64,000 nt of DNA. It comes from Impatiens glandulifera. Taxonomy: Eukaryota > Streptophyta > Magnoliopsida > Ericales > Balsaminaceae. A program made the translations under genes and the position numbers. A model generated the notes under the pieces. It had not been told where the DNA came from, did no database searches, and saw only the letters and a list, made by a program, of their open reading frames with translations. The stretch spans positions 51,666,587 to 51,730,586 of the forward strand of contig NC_061865.1 in NCBI RefSeq assembly GCF_907164915.1. Reading direction: 5' to 3'. Position 1 is the first letter of the stretch, and each line of letters begins with the position of its first letter. Shown here one piece after another: positions 26,371 through 38,549 of the stretch.

Positions 26371-27693
26371 AATTGTAGGTTTTGTAATTTTGATGGAACT
26401 TGTATCTTTTGATCCAAGAGTTTGGGTAACTTCATAAAGCTCACGGAAATATTAGAAACATCATCCCAATGCATCATTTGACTTGGGTGATGATCACTTT
26501 GTTCAAAACATTTTGAAGTTCAAAAATAGGGCTTTTGGTTTTAGAGTTTAATGAAGGGTAAAGAGCTTGTATATAGTTTCTTTATACTTTACATACTTGA
26601 TTCATACAAAAATATGAACACTAACTATTCATTTTGACCAATTCAGGAACTCAAAATTCTCATTTATTTTGAAAACTTTGATTTTAATTAACATTATTGG
26701 GATTTATCATACATGATTCAAATAGTTGTCCAATATCATTAAAAATATATTGGGAACATATGGAAAATTTAAATTTGGATTTTTTCATTTGAGATCGATT
26801 GATAGATCCTAACTTTCATAGAAAGTTTGCAAATGATCTTAAATCGGGTTCTATTCAAAAAATTCAAGAACTATACAACATGCAAGCATATGAAAACTAA
26901 ATTATAAAAAAAAAATCAATTTCAAACTGGAAGTATGAATTAAAGGATGATTGAAAACTTATCAAATCTTGGAGAATACTCCTTAGACCTTAAGAAAATT
27001 TCTTGAATGCCTAAATCCAAGATTAAAGGTCTTATGCGAAGATTTCGAAAAATCCAAAAGCTTGAGCTTTAATGGCAAATTTCCTATAAATCCCGATTCA
27101 AGGATTGAGATGATGTCTCTTAGCTTCAGAATTGTTAAGGGAGGCCATTTATAGCCTCTCGAAGTTGGTTGAGGAAGTCAAGTGTCTTGAATTAGTCAAA
27201 AACCATTAATGATATTTTGGTTGTTCTTCCGGCCAGTTACTGGAATAATCATGATTGATACTTATAGATGTAGAAAAAATAATCACCGAAGTAGGGTGAT
27301 CATTCCAACTTTTGAACGGTGTCAATCCGTTCAGAAACGACGAAATTCCATCTTTGAAAAATAAAAAATAGCTACGGATGGTTATCCATCCGGCGCCGTG
27401 ACAAGGATGATGATAGGGGGACGAAACAACGTTGTTTTGGGTGAAAACGCAGACGTAGAACATTCTGTTGGCGTTTCGTCAACGCGCTGTTGCGTTTTGG
27501 TAGTTCTGTCGTGTTTCAGCTACAAAGCGTTAACTAATCCTATGCGGTGCGGGCGCATGTTCCTTTTAATGTAGCGGGCGACGCGAACGACTCATGGGCG
27601 TTGGATGAAAATCCCGCGTCCATCCAAAGATTGCGGCTTCGGCTGTAGCATATTTTGTTATGTATTTCACTACATCCGATTACATATTTTATT

Positions 27694-28457
27694 GGAAAAA
27701 ATCTAACTTAGACGTATGTACTTGTACAACTAGCTCACTTAAACGTATGTACTAATAAAAGCTCATTTAAACGTACGTACTATCAAAAATTGGCTCATTT
27801 AGCCTCTTTTAATAACCATAGTTAATTTTTATTTTTAAATTTATATATTTATTAATTAAATATTAATATATTTTCTCTCTCCTTCTTTTTCATTAATTAA
27901 ACTAGGTAATTTATTTTATTCTTAAATTATTTATTATTTTAATATTAATTTCTCTTTTATATTTCATCTTTTTTTATTAGTTTTTATTTCTAATATTTTT
28001 TAAATTCTCATTTTTTTAAAAAAATTTAACAACTTATTTATAAATTTTATGTTTTACTGTAATATTTTTTTGAAGAGTTTTTTCTTATTTAATTTAATAT
28101 AATAAAAATGAAAAAGAGTTTTTTCTTATTTAGTTTAATATAAATAAAAATGAAATTAATAATTTTTTATTTCATTTTTATTCATGACTTATATTAGTAG
28201 AAAGGAATTGTTTTGTATTATTACTCTTTTAGTGTTTGATGAATGAGTTTTTATTATTATTCAATTCTTAATTCTTAATTCTTAATTCTTAATTAATTTA
28301 TTTTTGTGTTGGAGGATTTTTATTGCTGAAAAAATTTTCATTATTATATTCAATTATTGGGATCAAACAATTTAAGATAATTAATAATTAATGTGAATAT
28401 AAAAAAATATATATATAAAAAAGAAGAAATATAAAGTTAAAATAATTAATGATGAAT

Positions 28458-28497
<40 letters not shown>

Positions 28498-28795
28498 AAA
28501 TTAAAATAATCAATTATAAATACTCATATAGAAATAATAAAAAATTCTAAAAATAATAAAAATAAAGGGTTCATTTATTAGTAATAAATGAAATAATAAA
28601 TGAAAAGGAGAGAGAAAATATATTAATATTTAATTAATAAATATATAAATTTAAAAATAAAAGTTAACCATGGTTACTAAAAGAGGCTAAATGAGCCAAT
28701 TTTTGATAATACGTACGTTTAAATGACTTTTTATTAGTACATACGTTTAAGTGAGCTAATTGTACAAGTACATACGTCTAAGTGAATTTTTTTCC
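27694..28795. mobile_element. 1.1 kb Mutator-type foldback element
   Basis: The termini read GGAAAAAATC on the left and, reversed, GGAAAAAAATT on the right. The arms stay complementary for about 200 bp each side (about 27694-27900 against 28590-28795). The flanks are TATTTTATT at 27685-27693 and 28796-28804, a perfect 9 bp target duplication typical of Mutator-like elements. Each arm carries three spaced copies of 'aaacgtatgtac'-like motifs ('gacgtatgtacttgtac', 'aaacgtatgtacta', 'aaacgtacgtacta'). The centre is AT-rich with a (TA)n tract near 28460. There is no transposase. Confidence 0.92.
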
Positions 28796-29256
28796 TATTT
28801 TATTTTTATTTTAAAACAGGGATTATTTGAAATTAATTTTTCTTTTACCCTTTTGTCATTATTTTTAAATCTTTAAAATACACAATATTTAAAATAAATA
28901 TGACATTTATTTTGTCAATTTATTATTTATTATTTTTATATTTTAGGTTAAATAAATAACTTTTGGGGATAAATGGGTACCACATTTTATCTTAAATTAT
29001 TTATTTTAATCACTTTAATTTTTATAAATGATTTTTGGATAAAATGAGTACAACATTTATTCCAAATAATTTTATTTATTTTATTTGGCCATTATCCTTT
29101 ATTAATTGAGTTTTATTTATCACAACAATTAATCTAATTAATTGTTTTAATTAGGCTTTGGCCTTGAAGTTAATTATTTTGATTTATTTATTCAAAATAA
29201 TCAAAATAATTATTTTAAAATTTATAAATTGAGTATGTAGATTTTTAGTGTTTACA

Positions 29257-31830
29257 AAGCCATTTATGGTTAGACCTAAATTGAATGGTATTACTTTTGA
29301 CTTAATTAGTACATCATAAAAAATATACTGAAGGCTCTTTTTTTGACGAAGGAGGTTGATGAGATCGTAAAGAAATGAAGAAGTGATAAAACGTTATAAT
29401 GTGACATATTTACCTTAGTTTTTTTTAACAAAGTATTATCTTTCCTTACCATTATAATTATAGAATTAATTATCGTTTCTCATCATTTGATAAAAATTGT
29501 AACTCTACTTTGATATGTCTAATTCGTAAAACCCTAAAAACTATTGACGTGGAGAACTTTAGGTTTATCAGTCTTGTTTTGTCTTTCTATAAAATTGTCT
29601 CAAAATATTTAGGTAATAAGTTGCGGAGGGTGTTAAAGACATTCATATATATTAATCAAATGTCATTCATTAAAAGTCGTCAAATCTATAATGCGGTATT
29701 AATAATCACCCAGTGCATTGACTTAGCTAATTTAGGAGGCAACAAATATGCTATTGTCAAACTAGACATCGAAAAAACTTATGATCGCGTTAATTTGTAG
29801 TTTTTGTTTGATGTCATGGACAGAATGGGCATGTGTGTGAAATGGATTGTCTAAATTAAATTTTATTTGTCAACGGTTAAGTTTTCTGTCATAATAAATG
29901 GGAGTTCTCGTGTATTTTTTTAGAGCTTTCAAGGGATCAAACAGGGTGATCACTCCCTCCTTTATTGTTCGTCATTATTATGAAATCCCTCTAAAAAATA
30001 ATGACATTCGTAGAAAACTCGAAACTCATTTGTGGAGCAAGTTGTGGGACAAAAAATTATCATTTTGCCATATCACATTTATTTTTCGATGATGACACGC
30101 TCTGCTTGGTTCAAGTCACATACATTAATTTATGCATCTTCGAGATATTTTATGGTAATTTGGTGCATGTTTAAGTCTTCGCATTAATCTTAATAAATGA
30201 GACATCCTTTTCTTTTTCTTAGATTCTGTTTTGAATAGGAGAAGGAAGATGTTGATAAATGTTTTGGAATTCAAAATTGGTACTCTTCCGTCAACCTATC
30301 TTGGTATGTCATTTGGTGCTAAATTACAATCCAAGGTCTGTCGGGGTTCGATTATCACTAAAATGGAATGTATGCTATTTAAATGGAAACACAAAATAAT
30401 CTTGAAAGGGGTAGACTAATCCTCATTATGATTGTGTTGTCATATATGTCCATATGATGTCTTTATTCATTCTCCCTAAGAATGTGGTGGTTAAAATGGA
30501 GAGAATAATATGTAAATTTTTATAGGGATATTTTAAATCATTTTTTTGTCATCTAGTTAATTACGATAAGATTAAATTTTTTAAAAATTAAGGAGATCTC
30601 GGTATTCAAGACTTTGTTTCCTTTAATAAAGTTTTTCTATTAAAATGGTGTAGTAAATTTACAACAGAGTCGAATAGTCTTTGGGCATCGATGATCAGAT
30701 GTAAATATGATCAAGATTGATCCTATTGGTTCACCAAAATATCTAATTATCCAGCGTGGTGTAAAATTTGGAGAAGAAATTTTTATATGTTGAAAAGTTT
30801 TTACAAACAATTTAGATTCATTGTGTGAGATAGATATTCGATTAGTTTTGGGGACGAAATTTTATGTAGTGTCAAAAGTTTAGTTGCAACGTATCCTTAG
30901 CTTTATTTCATTGTTATATATAGAAGTTTCATAGTTAAGTAAATGTTTGATCCTCGTCTATTAGTTTTGCTAGTCGAAATATATTTAGAATGAGATTAAA
31001 CATTAGAGATAGTTCTTCACATAATAGAGTTTTACTTTTGGTGAACACAAACAAATGTTTTCGTCTGAACAAGATGTTATGCATTAACAAGACATTAATA
31101 ATTTTCATGTGAGACATTGCTAAAATGTGTTCGCTAAGATAATTCCATATGATTTTTGTTGAGAGAAGCTTTGGGAATCAAATATTTCATCCGAGATTTC
31201 GTTCTTTGATAGAGTGCTATTCACGGTGGAATTCTTACTGATAATATGTGCATGAGAAAATGTTGTATTATGGTAAGTCGTTGTCATATGTGTCACCAGG
31301 GCCGGCCCTGGGGTAAGGCAACCAATTAATGCACTTGCATAGGCCCCCCACTTTTATAGGGCCCTCATTTTTTTATATTTAATAATATTTTATTATTAAT
31401 ATTATTTTTTCCTCTTTTTTCTCTTTTAATATTAAATATATATTATAAAAATAACTTTTTTATCTCCTTTTTAGACTCGTATTATAACATATTAATTATT
31501 TATATTTTATTTTATTAATTAAAATTAAAAAAAACAATTTTTACTATTGTAGGGGCCCCAAAATTTAAATTTGCATACGGCCCCAAAATCTCAGGGCTTC
31601 TTAGTGTGTCACGAGAAGGTTGAATCGACAACTCACTTACTCTTGCATTGTCGATGTGTGAAAAGTATTTGGGTAAGAGTGTTGTACATAGAAGTAGGTG
31701 CTATGCGAATGTGTTGTATAAGAGTGTTGTACATATCATTACTCATATATATATATTATATAAATAAATTTTTGACTTGCAGGATATTAACTTACAAATT
31801 ATCACTCATTTACACTCACAATAGTATATA
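29257..31830 (+). pseudogene. Dead LINE, 3' part: reverse transcriptase and zinc knuckle
   Basis: After the insertion the linker continues with RPKLNGITFDLIS. Reverse transcriptase text follows from about 29540: ENFRFISLVLSFYKIVSKYL and KYAIVKLDIEKTYDRVN (family FRPISL and KLDIEKAYD). The catalytic YADD box, near 30088, survives only as FDDDT. GTLPSTYLGMSFGA follows at about 30280. The C-terminal zf-RVT knuckle (C-x2-C ... H-x4-C, with THLLLHC) straddles 31285-31650 and is split by a 308 bp MITE. There are many stops. The 3' end and poly-A are not resolved; 31680-31830 is tentative. Confidence 0.83.
31297..31604. mobile_element. 308 bp hAT-type MITE inside the LINE zinc knuckle
   Basis: The left end is CAGGGCCGGCCCTG; the right end, reversed, is a worn CTAAGAAGCCCTGAG. 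The flanks are TGTGTCAC at 31289-31296 and 31605-31612, a perfect 8 bp duplication. Removing the MITE plus one copy puts CHMC and the following HEKVES back into one frame, completing the LINE zf-RVT knuckle. Interior 'gggccc' and 'ggccccaaaat' blocks match the element at 42955-43921, so the two are one family. Confidence 0.93.
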
Positions 31831-32779
31831 GAAGAATGATATGGGTAAAAAAGAGACAATGAAAAGACCACAAATCTTACGTGGTTGCCATATGTACAGA
31901 AGAGCAAAAATATATATATATGATAGTATAAATACAATCCAAACCCAAAATCCGTCATAATCATTAAATTATTTCTCTCTCTCAAACTTTTTTGGTTCCG
32001 GCAAAAATCATCTTCCAACCCAAAACCCTAGCTCATAGTATTTCAATTTTTAGATCTAGTTATACATAACATTTATTTTATTTATAATTTTATTTCAATG
32101 TTTATAGTCTTGAGTTTTTCCACTCTTGAAGCTATATTTATTGGTAAAAACCCTAACAGTGTTTACAAATTGTCAAAAGAGGCAATACTTGATGCAGACA
32201 AGTTGGAGAGACTATTTTCTTCCATCAAGAGAGCAAGTCACTCCGTCCGGAAGAGCTTAGGGATTGAATCGATGGAGAAGCAGTTAAAAACGGTCTGTTT
32301 ATGGTACTTGAAGAATATAATATGTTGTTATACTTTGCCTGACAACTTAAAAAAAAGAAATCGCCACTTGCACTTTTTCTTTAACGGACGAGCTAACCCT
32401 ACATAGTCGAGATCTTATAACAAGTCGAATAACGTTGTGCAGAATGTTGCTTTTGAACATTCTATTGATATCCATTTTTACTCACATGTAGAGTTTTAAA
32501 CGAAGTTCACATTGTTTAGATATTAAATTTGTTTATTGTTTAGATCTGTTTATTATTTAGATCTATTCATTTTCCCGAAAAATGAAGTAAAACGCTTATT
32601 TATTTTAGTGGTCGTCTATAAAATTGTGTTCTTTGAAGTAAATACTTATACATTATTCAAAAACTCAAATTTAAAATGTTCATCTATAAAATTTAAAATT
32701 ATTTACAATGTTACAATACATCGACAACATTTATTATTTACGGATAAATAAATAAATGAACCATGAATCTCGCTAAAAA
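31831..32779. other. Unidentified block, possibly part of a retroelement
   Basis: It has a TATA-like 'gtataaatac' near 31927, a CT-rich leader-like stretch and an open frame at 32098-32406 whose middle (SKEAILDADKLERLFSSIKR) looks protein-like but matches no family I know. 'aaatcttacgtggt' at about 31872 recurs inverted at about 33989, hinting that 31830-34030 is one element with inverted ends. No further support. Confidence 0.3.
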
Positions 32780-32794
32780 GATAACAAATAAAAT

Positions 32795-33430
32795 TCGGGA
32801 AAAAACGTCTCGAAATTGAATACTTTCAAGAGAAAAACGTCCCGAAAATGTTCACTTTCTAGAACTTTTAGGAAAATATCCCGAAATTGTTCATTTTCGG
32901 GAGAAAACGTTCCAAAAATAAAAAACTTTTGAGACAAAAACGTCTGGAAAATTTCATTTTGGAACATTTTCTCCCAAAAATAAAAACTTTTGAGACAAAA
33001 ACGTTCCCAAAGTTTTATTTTCAAGAGAAAACGTCTTGTAAATAAAAACTTGATTTATGTTGAAATATACTTGTATTGGAAAGCATAACTTTGTGTACGT
33101 TTGACAGATTGAGACGATTTATATTTTGAAATTGTGTGTTTTTCATAGATCTACGACGTCCAACCAGCCAAATGCGGTTTGGGTGACAAAATCTTCAAAT
33201 TAGATGTGTTTTAGGGTTAATTTTATGATTTGTTTATATTTGAACATTTTACAATAACTGAATGCTTTATAATTTAACAAATCGTGAAGAGTTTAGTTTT
33301 TTAATCACTTCATATTATGTATTTTGAGACTTTTGGGAACTTTCGGGACAAAAACGTCCCGAAAATATAAACTTTCGGGACAAAAACATCCTGAAAGTTT
33401 TATTTGGGGGAGAAAATGTCTTGAAATTTT
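32795..33430. repeat. Minisatellite of 'CGGGAxAAAACGTCCCG' type
   Basis: About eight degenerate copies of a 30-40 bp unit ('gagaaaacgtcccgaaaat', 'gagacaaaaacgt') run from 32795 to 33050. Two or three more lie at 33340-33430. The core 'cgggacaaaaacgtcccg' at about 33347 is a short palindrome, so each unit can form a hairpin. The two clusters are separated by about 290 bp of unrelated sequence. Confidence 0.75.
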
Positions 33431-33655
33431 ATTAGAGGCTTAAAATCAAGCCCAAAATGCATTCACAACCTTTCTACGAGTATTTGGAGATATATTTATT
33501 AATGAAACTTGGAAGTAGACAACAAGGAAGAAGACGAAATTTTATGAGAGGCTGAAAACCAAGTGCAAGATGTATCCACAATCTTTCTGCGAGCATTTGG
33601 AGATATATTTGTTCATAGAACTTTGAAGTAGGCAACAAGGAAAAAGATAATAAAC
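33430..33655. repeat. Tandem duplication of about 110 bp
   Basis: Two diverged head-to-tail copies share 'agaggct', 'gagtatttggagatatatt' / 'gagcatttggagatatatt' and 'gtaggcaacaagga' types of text. They adjoin the minisatellite on one side and the inverted repeat on the other. Confidence 0.75.
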
Positions 33656-33797
33656 AGATCTAAACGATAAAAATATCTATATATTTTTTCGAGACAAGAC
33701 ACTTTATTCCATCCCACTGAAGCTGAAGAAGAAGGAGAATGAAGAAGACGCTGAATTTGCACAAACTGAAAGAAAGAAATCTTTATTTTTCTCGTCC

Positions 33798-33914
33798 TTT
33801 CGTATTTCTCTGCCACTTTCACTCTCTTTCAGCTTGTGCGACTTCGACGTCTTTTTTTTCAGCTTGTGTGAATCGCCGGAGAGAAGAGAGTGAAAGTGGC
33901 AGAGAAATACGAAA
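33798..33914. repeat. Perfect 31 bp inverted repeat with 55 bp spacer
   Basis: Arm 33798-33828 is the exact reverse complement of 33884-33914, both containing CTCTGCCACTTTCACTCTC. The spacer holds two direct copies of 'ttcagcttgtg'. With no mismatch it must be young or maintained. A transcript of either strand would form a microRNA-precursor-sized hairpin; a small foldback transposon remnant is the alternative. Confidence 0.85.
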
Positions 33915-34030
33915 TGACAGGGAAAATAAAGGAAAAAGAAAATTATATATATTTTTAAATGCCGACGTGGGGCGACGTGATATACCACGTAAGATTTGAG
34001 ACCTTGTTTTCACTACCCCTTCGTTGTTCC

Positions 34031-35455
34031 TATCATTTTTTTTTAATATCTATATCTAATAATCGTGGTTTTGTGATATTTCATTAATATTTAATCGTAC
34101 AAGATGACTTATATATGGCCGCACTAACTAATTAGTTTTTAATTTATTCCTAACATATTGATTTGTATATAAATATTAAAATACATACTTTATTTAAAAT
34201 TAATAGTATTGTTTAAAAGTGATATTTTTATTTTAAAAAATGAATATATTAATTATTAAAATACCCATTGTAAATCATTTTAATTTACAAAAGTTCACAT
34301 GCATCTAGCAATAGCCATTTAACCCCGAAAATAAACACTTACAATATATCTATTTTGAAATATTTGGAGTTGGAGTTGAAGTGAAGTTGAAATGAAACTC
34401 AATTTTAACACACAAATCTATTAAATTTGTTATATATACATAATTATAAAAAAAATTCAAATATTATTTAATTTAAAATAAATACTCAAATAAAATATTT
34501 TAAAAAATAATTTTTAAGTAAATTTAAAAAATAATTGTCCAAGCCCAACTTCGAAGCTAAGTTTCAAAACAGTGAAATCTGAATAAAAAAATAAAAAAAG
34601 ACATTATTATGTAGGGGACTAAAGACAAATTAAAGACTACTTGGACCACGGGAGGTGGGGGACTGATCAAATCTCATTTCTCAAGGTTGTAGTGACATTA
34701 AATATTCTCTTATATCTAGTTTGATATTGGTTATTTTTTAGGATTTGTCACATTATCTGAAAAAAAATATTTTTTAATAAAAGAAATGTGTTGTTTGAAA
34801 TTTTTTAAGTTAAATTATTTTTAAAAATAAATAAATTTGGTTGTGCCCAATCTATTGATAGATTTTGGGAGGTATTTGAGATAACAAAGATGTTAGAATT
34901 TTGTCATGAAACTTTCAATGATTTCAGTTTACTCATAATATTAGATCTTTCTTTTTCTATTGAGTTTGCTTGATATTGTGTTCTATGGAATTTTATACAA
35001 ACCTAATATTTATACCTTTTTATAGATTCTTTCTTTTATCTTTATATGTTATCTATTTAGTGAGTAAAATAATCATTAAATTATAAAATATTAGTTTAAA
35101 AAACACAAATGTTTTATTCAAATTCAGATAACATCCAAGAGGGTAAAAAATCTTTAAATATATTAATATATGATATTAGTTACTCGATTTTTACACCCGA
35201 ACATATTTTAAATAAACTCGATTTAGTAGGTTGATTATTAGACCAGAGTTTTCAAGATTAAATAATTAATCTAGAAAATGGCTATCTCAGAACAAGTTTT
35301 GGGTAATTAAAATGTAAATATTTAATAAAAAAAGCAAAAATACTAAAAATATATAAATATTGTTGATAACGTGAAAATGGGAAACGTTTGGAGACTAATG
35401 TTGTGATTTTACGTTTTAGTAAAACGCTCGTAAAAAACAAAAATAAATATTTTTT
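34031..35455. other. AT-rich spacer
   Basis: I see no gene. A segment at about 34365-34580 ('ggagttggagttgaagtg' to 'cttcgaagctaagtttc') has the look of a small MITE, but its ends do not pair well. Confidence 0.45.
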
Positions 35456-36545
35456 TCAAAAAAATGTTGTTGGAGCTCCGCCGTACACGATGAAGCGTGG
35501 CGTCCGGGACAGAGTTCGCACACCTAGCAGACGAACTACAGTCAGCAAACCCCACAGTGAGTCAACACAGGCAATCCAGGCCCGGGTCAACCCAAAAATC
35601 GTCTAGTAAACTCATGGTCAACACTCTACATCAATCAAACTTCAGAAAAGGGGCACAAAATCCTTTCATGCGCAGGGCTACGTCACTTTCTTTCTCGGGC
35701 TTCAGGTCACCAATTTTAAACGATCTTCAAATGCTCAAGAATGAACAAAATCCCTAAGCCAAAACTTGAAAATCCTTTAGGACACATCTTTCCAAAAAAA
35801 AAAAACAAAATTATTCCTAATCAATTTTTTTTTAACACTAAATTGGATAATTTCGGTGCCAATAGAATCACAAGATTGGTGAGTACTAACTGTTTTTTTT
35901 TTTTATACTTTTGCTCTCTTTTCTACAAGAATGTAATACAATCCTATTCAAACATAATTTTAAATCACGGATATTTCAGAAATCTGAAGAGAAGTCAAGA
36001 ACAATATTATGAAGTCCATTTTTGACCACATTTCACTCGAAGAATGATTGAGGAAGTTGTAGTGCAACAATTTGAGCCTATAATGTGCCAAATTAAATCA
36101 TAATAAGCAAGAGATTGATACCGGTCTCAATACATCTTTCAGCGTTTAACCTACTTGTGGTGTAATGCTAGTTCTCCTTTATTTAAAAATAAAAATAAAT
36201 AACATTAAAAGGTGAAGTGTGAACACAATTTAGCGTTGGGAACTAAGTAGTGATATGCTCAAGTTCATTTGAACATAACTCAAGCTACACCTAACCATTA
36301 GGGCATAACTCAAGCTACATCTAACCATTGGGGTTCAACTTGGTTTCAATCTAAAGGCCTTTGAGTTACTTTATTTTGATACCAAGCACGACACACCCTT
36401 CAACCCACATAAATCGTGAAATCGCCCGTAAGATACCTTGGTCAGATTCGGGCCACATGTCTTCCATTGAATATTGAGACTTACAGACCAACTCGTTCGT
36501 TTGATGAATTGTAGCCCTTCGAACGTACATTTTCATCCAAATAAA
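35456..36545. other. GC-richer anonymous block
   Basis: Bases 35470-35620 in particular are GC-rich ('gagctccgccgtacacg', 'caggcccgggtcaaccc') and stand out from their surroundings. Open frames here (for example 35497-35757) show no domain I recognise. A decayed retrotransposon segment is my guess. A 30 bp tandem repeat lies inside at 36274-36333. Confidence 0.35.
36274..36333. repeat. 30 bp tandem duplication
   Basis: Two copies of a 30 bp unit beginning 'cataactcaagctaca' differ at only a few positions. Confidence 0.85.
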
Positions 36546-38549
36546 GGTGATTGAGCACTTTTAGCTATTTTAATACTGAGTTTTCTAAAACTTTATCATG
36601 TGTTTTAAAAATTATCTTTAATATCATTCAAATCACTCATTTTAAATTTTAATAATTAACATATTAAAATATCTCTATTTTATCTTTATAAAATTTAAAT
36701 TTTAAAAATAAAATACATTTTAGTAATTAAAAAATTCAAATAATTTTTTTTATCAAAAAATATATTTTTTACACAAATTAAAAAAAAAACCTTAAATAAC
36801 CAAATTATCAAACAAGACTCTAAGTTTGATAGTGCAAAACTGTGACGCGGCGTGGGGGTGGCCATTGAAAATTCAGAGAGGCCTGGCCAAACAGATACGA
36901 GTGGGTCCAACAAGTCAAGTTGCGTGGGCCCCATATATGACAGGGACAAAGCCTATAAACCATTTTCCCATGTTTTCAAGATGCCCACATAACTTATTTC
37001 TTTATTTTAAAATGAATATATATATATATATATATATTATATCTACTTATTTATTTATTTAAATCAGCTTTTTTGAATTATTATTAATTTTTAATACATT
37101 AAAACAAACAAAAATAAATGATTTGATAGGTTAAACTCATTAGTTTTTCAGGTTAATTACTCTGAATTTATTTTTGCATTTGTCATAATAAGATTAGTCT
37201 TAAGTTAATAAATTAATTTATTATTATTACATGTAGAAATATGGTTAGTTATTGATTCATTAAATAATATAATTGAGATGCACCAACATTAAAACAAAAA
37301 ATAAAAGATGCAAATTATATTTTTTTTCCCTTGGATATTGGATTATTTATGATTTTTATTAGGTTATTTTGAAACAAAAATTTATGAATAGAATATGATG
37401 AAATTACTATTATTTAGTATTTAAATTATATAAGAATAGAATAATAATATTTTAATTAATGAATTAAATAATGATATGATTTATAGAAAATAAAATATAA
37501 TAGGATGGTTTTTGAAAAAAAAAATCTATATATTTTTATAAATTCTGGGATGGGTTTATTTACCTAAGCCCATTATCTAGTTAAAAAAATCGCTCTAGTT
37601 TAAGCCCACATGAAAAATCATTAGGGCCTCTCTGGGCTTGAAGGCAGATTTATCCAATCCAATCCAGTCTAATATATATGGTCATTTTCAATCCATTTTC
37701 CTTATGAGTATTTGGTTTTATCTCATAATTTGTTTTAGTGATAAAATCAAAAGGTATTAAGATCCTAATACAATTGTCTATGGTATAAATTTCGATTTTC
37801 ATTAAAAACGTTATTATTGATTAGGGTTAGTTTTATTAGTTTTGGTCACCCAAAAAAAATATATGCAACAGCCGTTCTTTAATTTTTTCAGAATTATGAT
37901 TGTGTTACGAAAGAATTTGGATTTTTTAAATGTAAATCTTATTTAATGTAAAATACAGGGTTATTTTGACAATTTATGTTCATATGTGAGTTGTTTATCA
38001 TTTTTTATTAGGTTCACAAAAGAAGATATATTAGCTCAAGTCAATTTAGCTGAACATGTTAAGTTTGACAATAAATTTGAATGCTGAATCTTAAGAATAA
38101 ACACAAATTAATAGAAAACAATTAAGCCAAATTTGGTTGGTGACCTAACCGTATATATGATAAAAAAAATTATTTTAAAAGTTAATTTATTATGTATCGT
38201 TGTTTGGTTTGTTCATTAATTACAAGTTACCGTGAACCATTTTGCATCATTTCTTGTTGTATTTTAAGAGTTTTTGGAGTTATAGGTTTATGTTTGCTTA
38301 ATGGATATGTTTTCTAAACCTGTTATTAGGGTTTGTTGTCATATTATGGGCTAATGCTAATAATTTTGTTGTTAAACTTAAATAAGGTTAATTAACATGT
38401 AAATTGTTCATGTTCTAAAAAAAAATTATTATATGGAAAAATTGATAAGATTAAGAGAGGCTAAAATGTGATGAGCATTATGGTTTTCTGTACATTTATT
38501 TCTAAACCAAAATTTCAATTATCATGAAGTATGAATCTGAGTGTTTTTT

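Larger units (their letters stand above)
25205..29256. mobile_element. LTR-like element (possible solo LTR) inserted in the LINE
   Basis: This block interrupts the LINE linker. It begins TGTGTGTTAAG and ends GTGTTTACA, matching the TG...CA rule for LTRs. Its left part ('agagtcgctaattgatttt', 'gataatcgggaaaaagc') resembles long LTRs of plant Ty3/gypsy elements of the Tat/Ogre kind. I see no gag or pol frames and no second LTR. After subtracting the 1.1 kb foldback inside it, about 2.95 kb remains, so one very long solo LTR is plausible. The 5 bp flanks (cggtt, aagcc) do not match, so age or a border error is possible. Confidence 0.5.

Noticed and set aside
25837..26378. Two overlapping open frames on the plus strand
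   Set aside because: They lie in the GC-rich degenerate repeat of the LTR-like element, where stops are scarce by composition. The residues just repeat S-R-S-x and show no domain.
32098..32406. 102-residue open frame with a protein-like middle
   Set aside because: I know no family that fits, there are no clear splice sites or homologous neighbours, and it lies in a repeat-rich block. Noted as part of an unidentified element and not called as a gene.
33739..34013. Open frames on both strands around the perfect inverted repeat
   Set aside because: The same residues (such as FVFLCHFHSL) appear on both strands because of the palindrome. That is a symmetry effect and not evidence of coding.
36825..37010. 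Promoter-like segment with GTGGGCCCC and a possible TATA
   Set aside because: No coding sequence, leader or splice site follows within several kb, so a promoter call is not supported.
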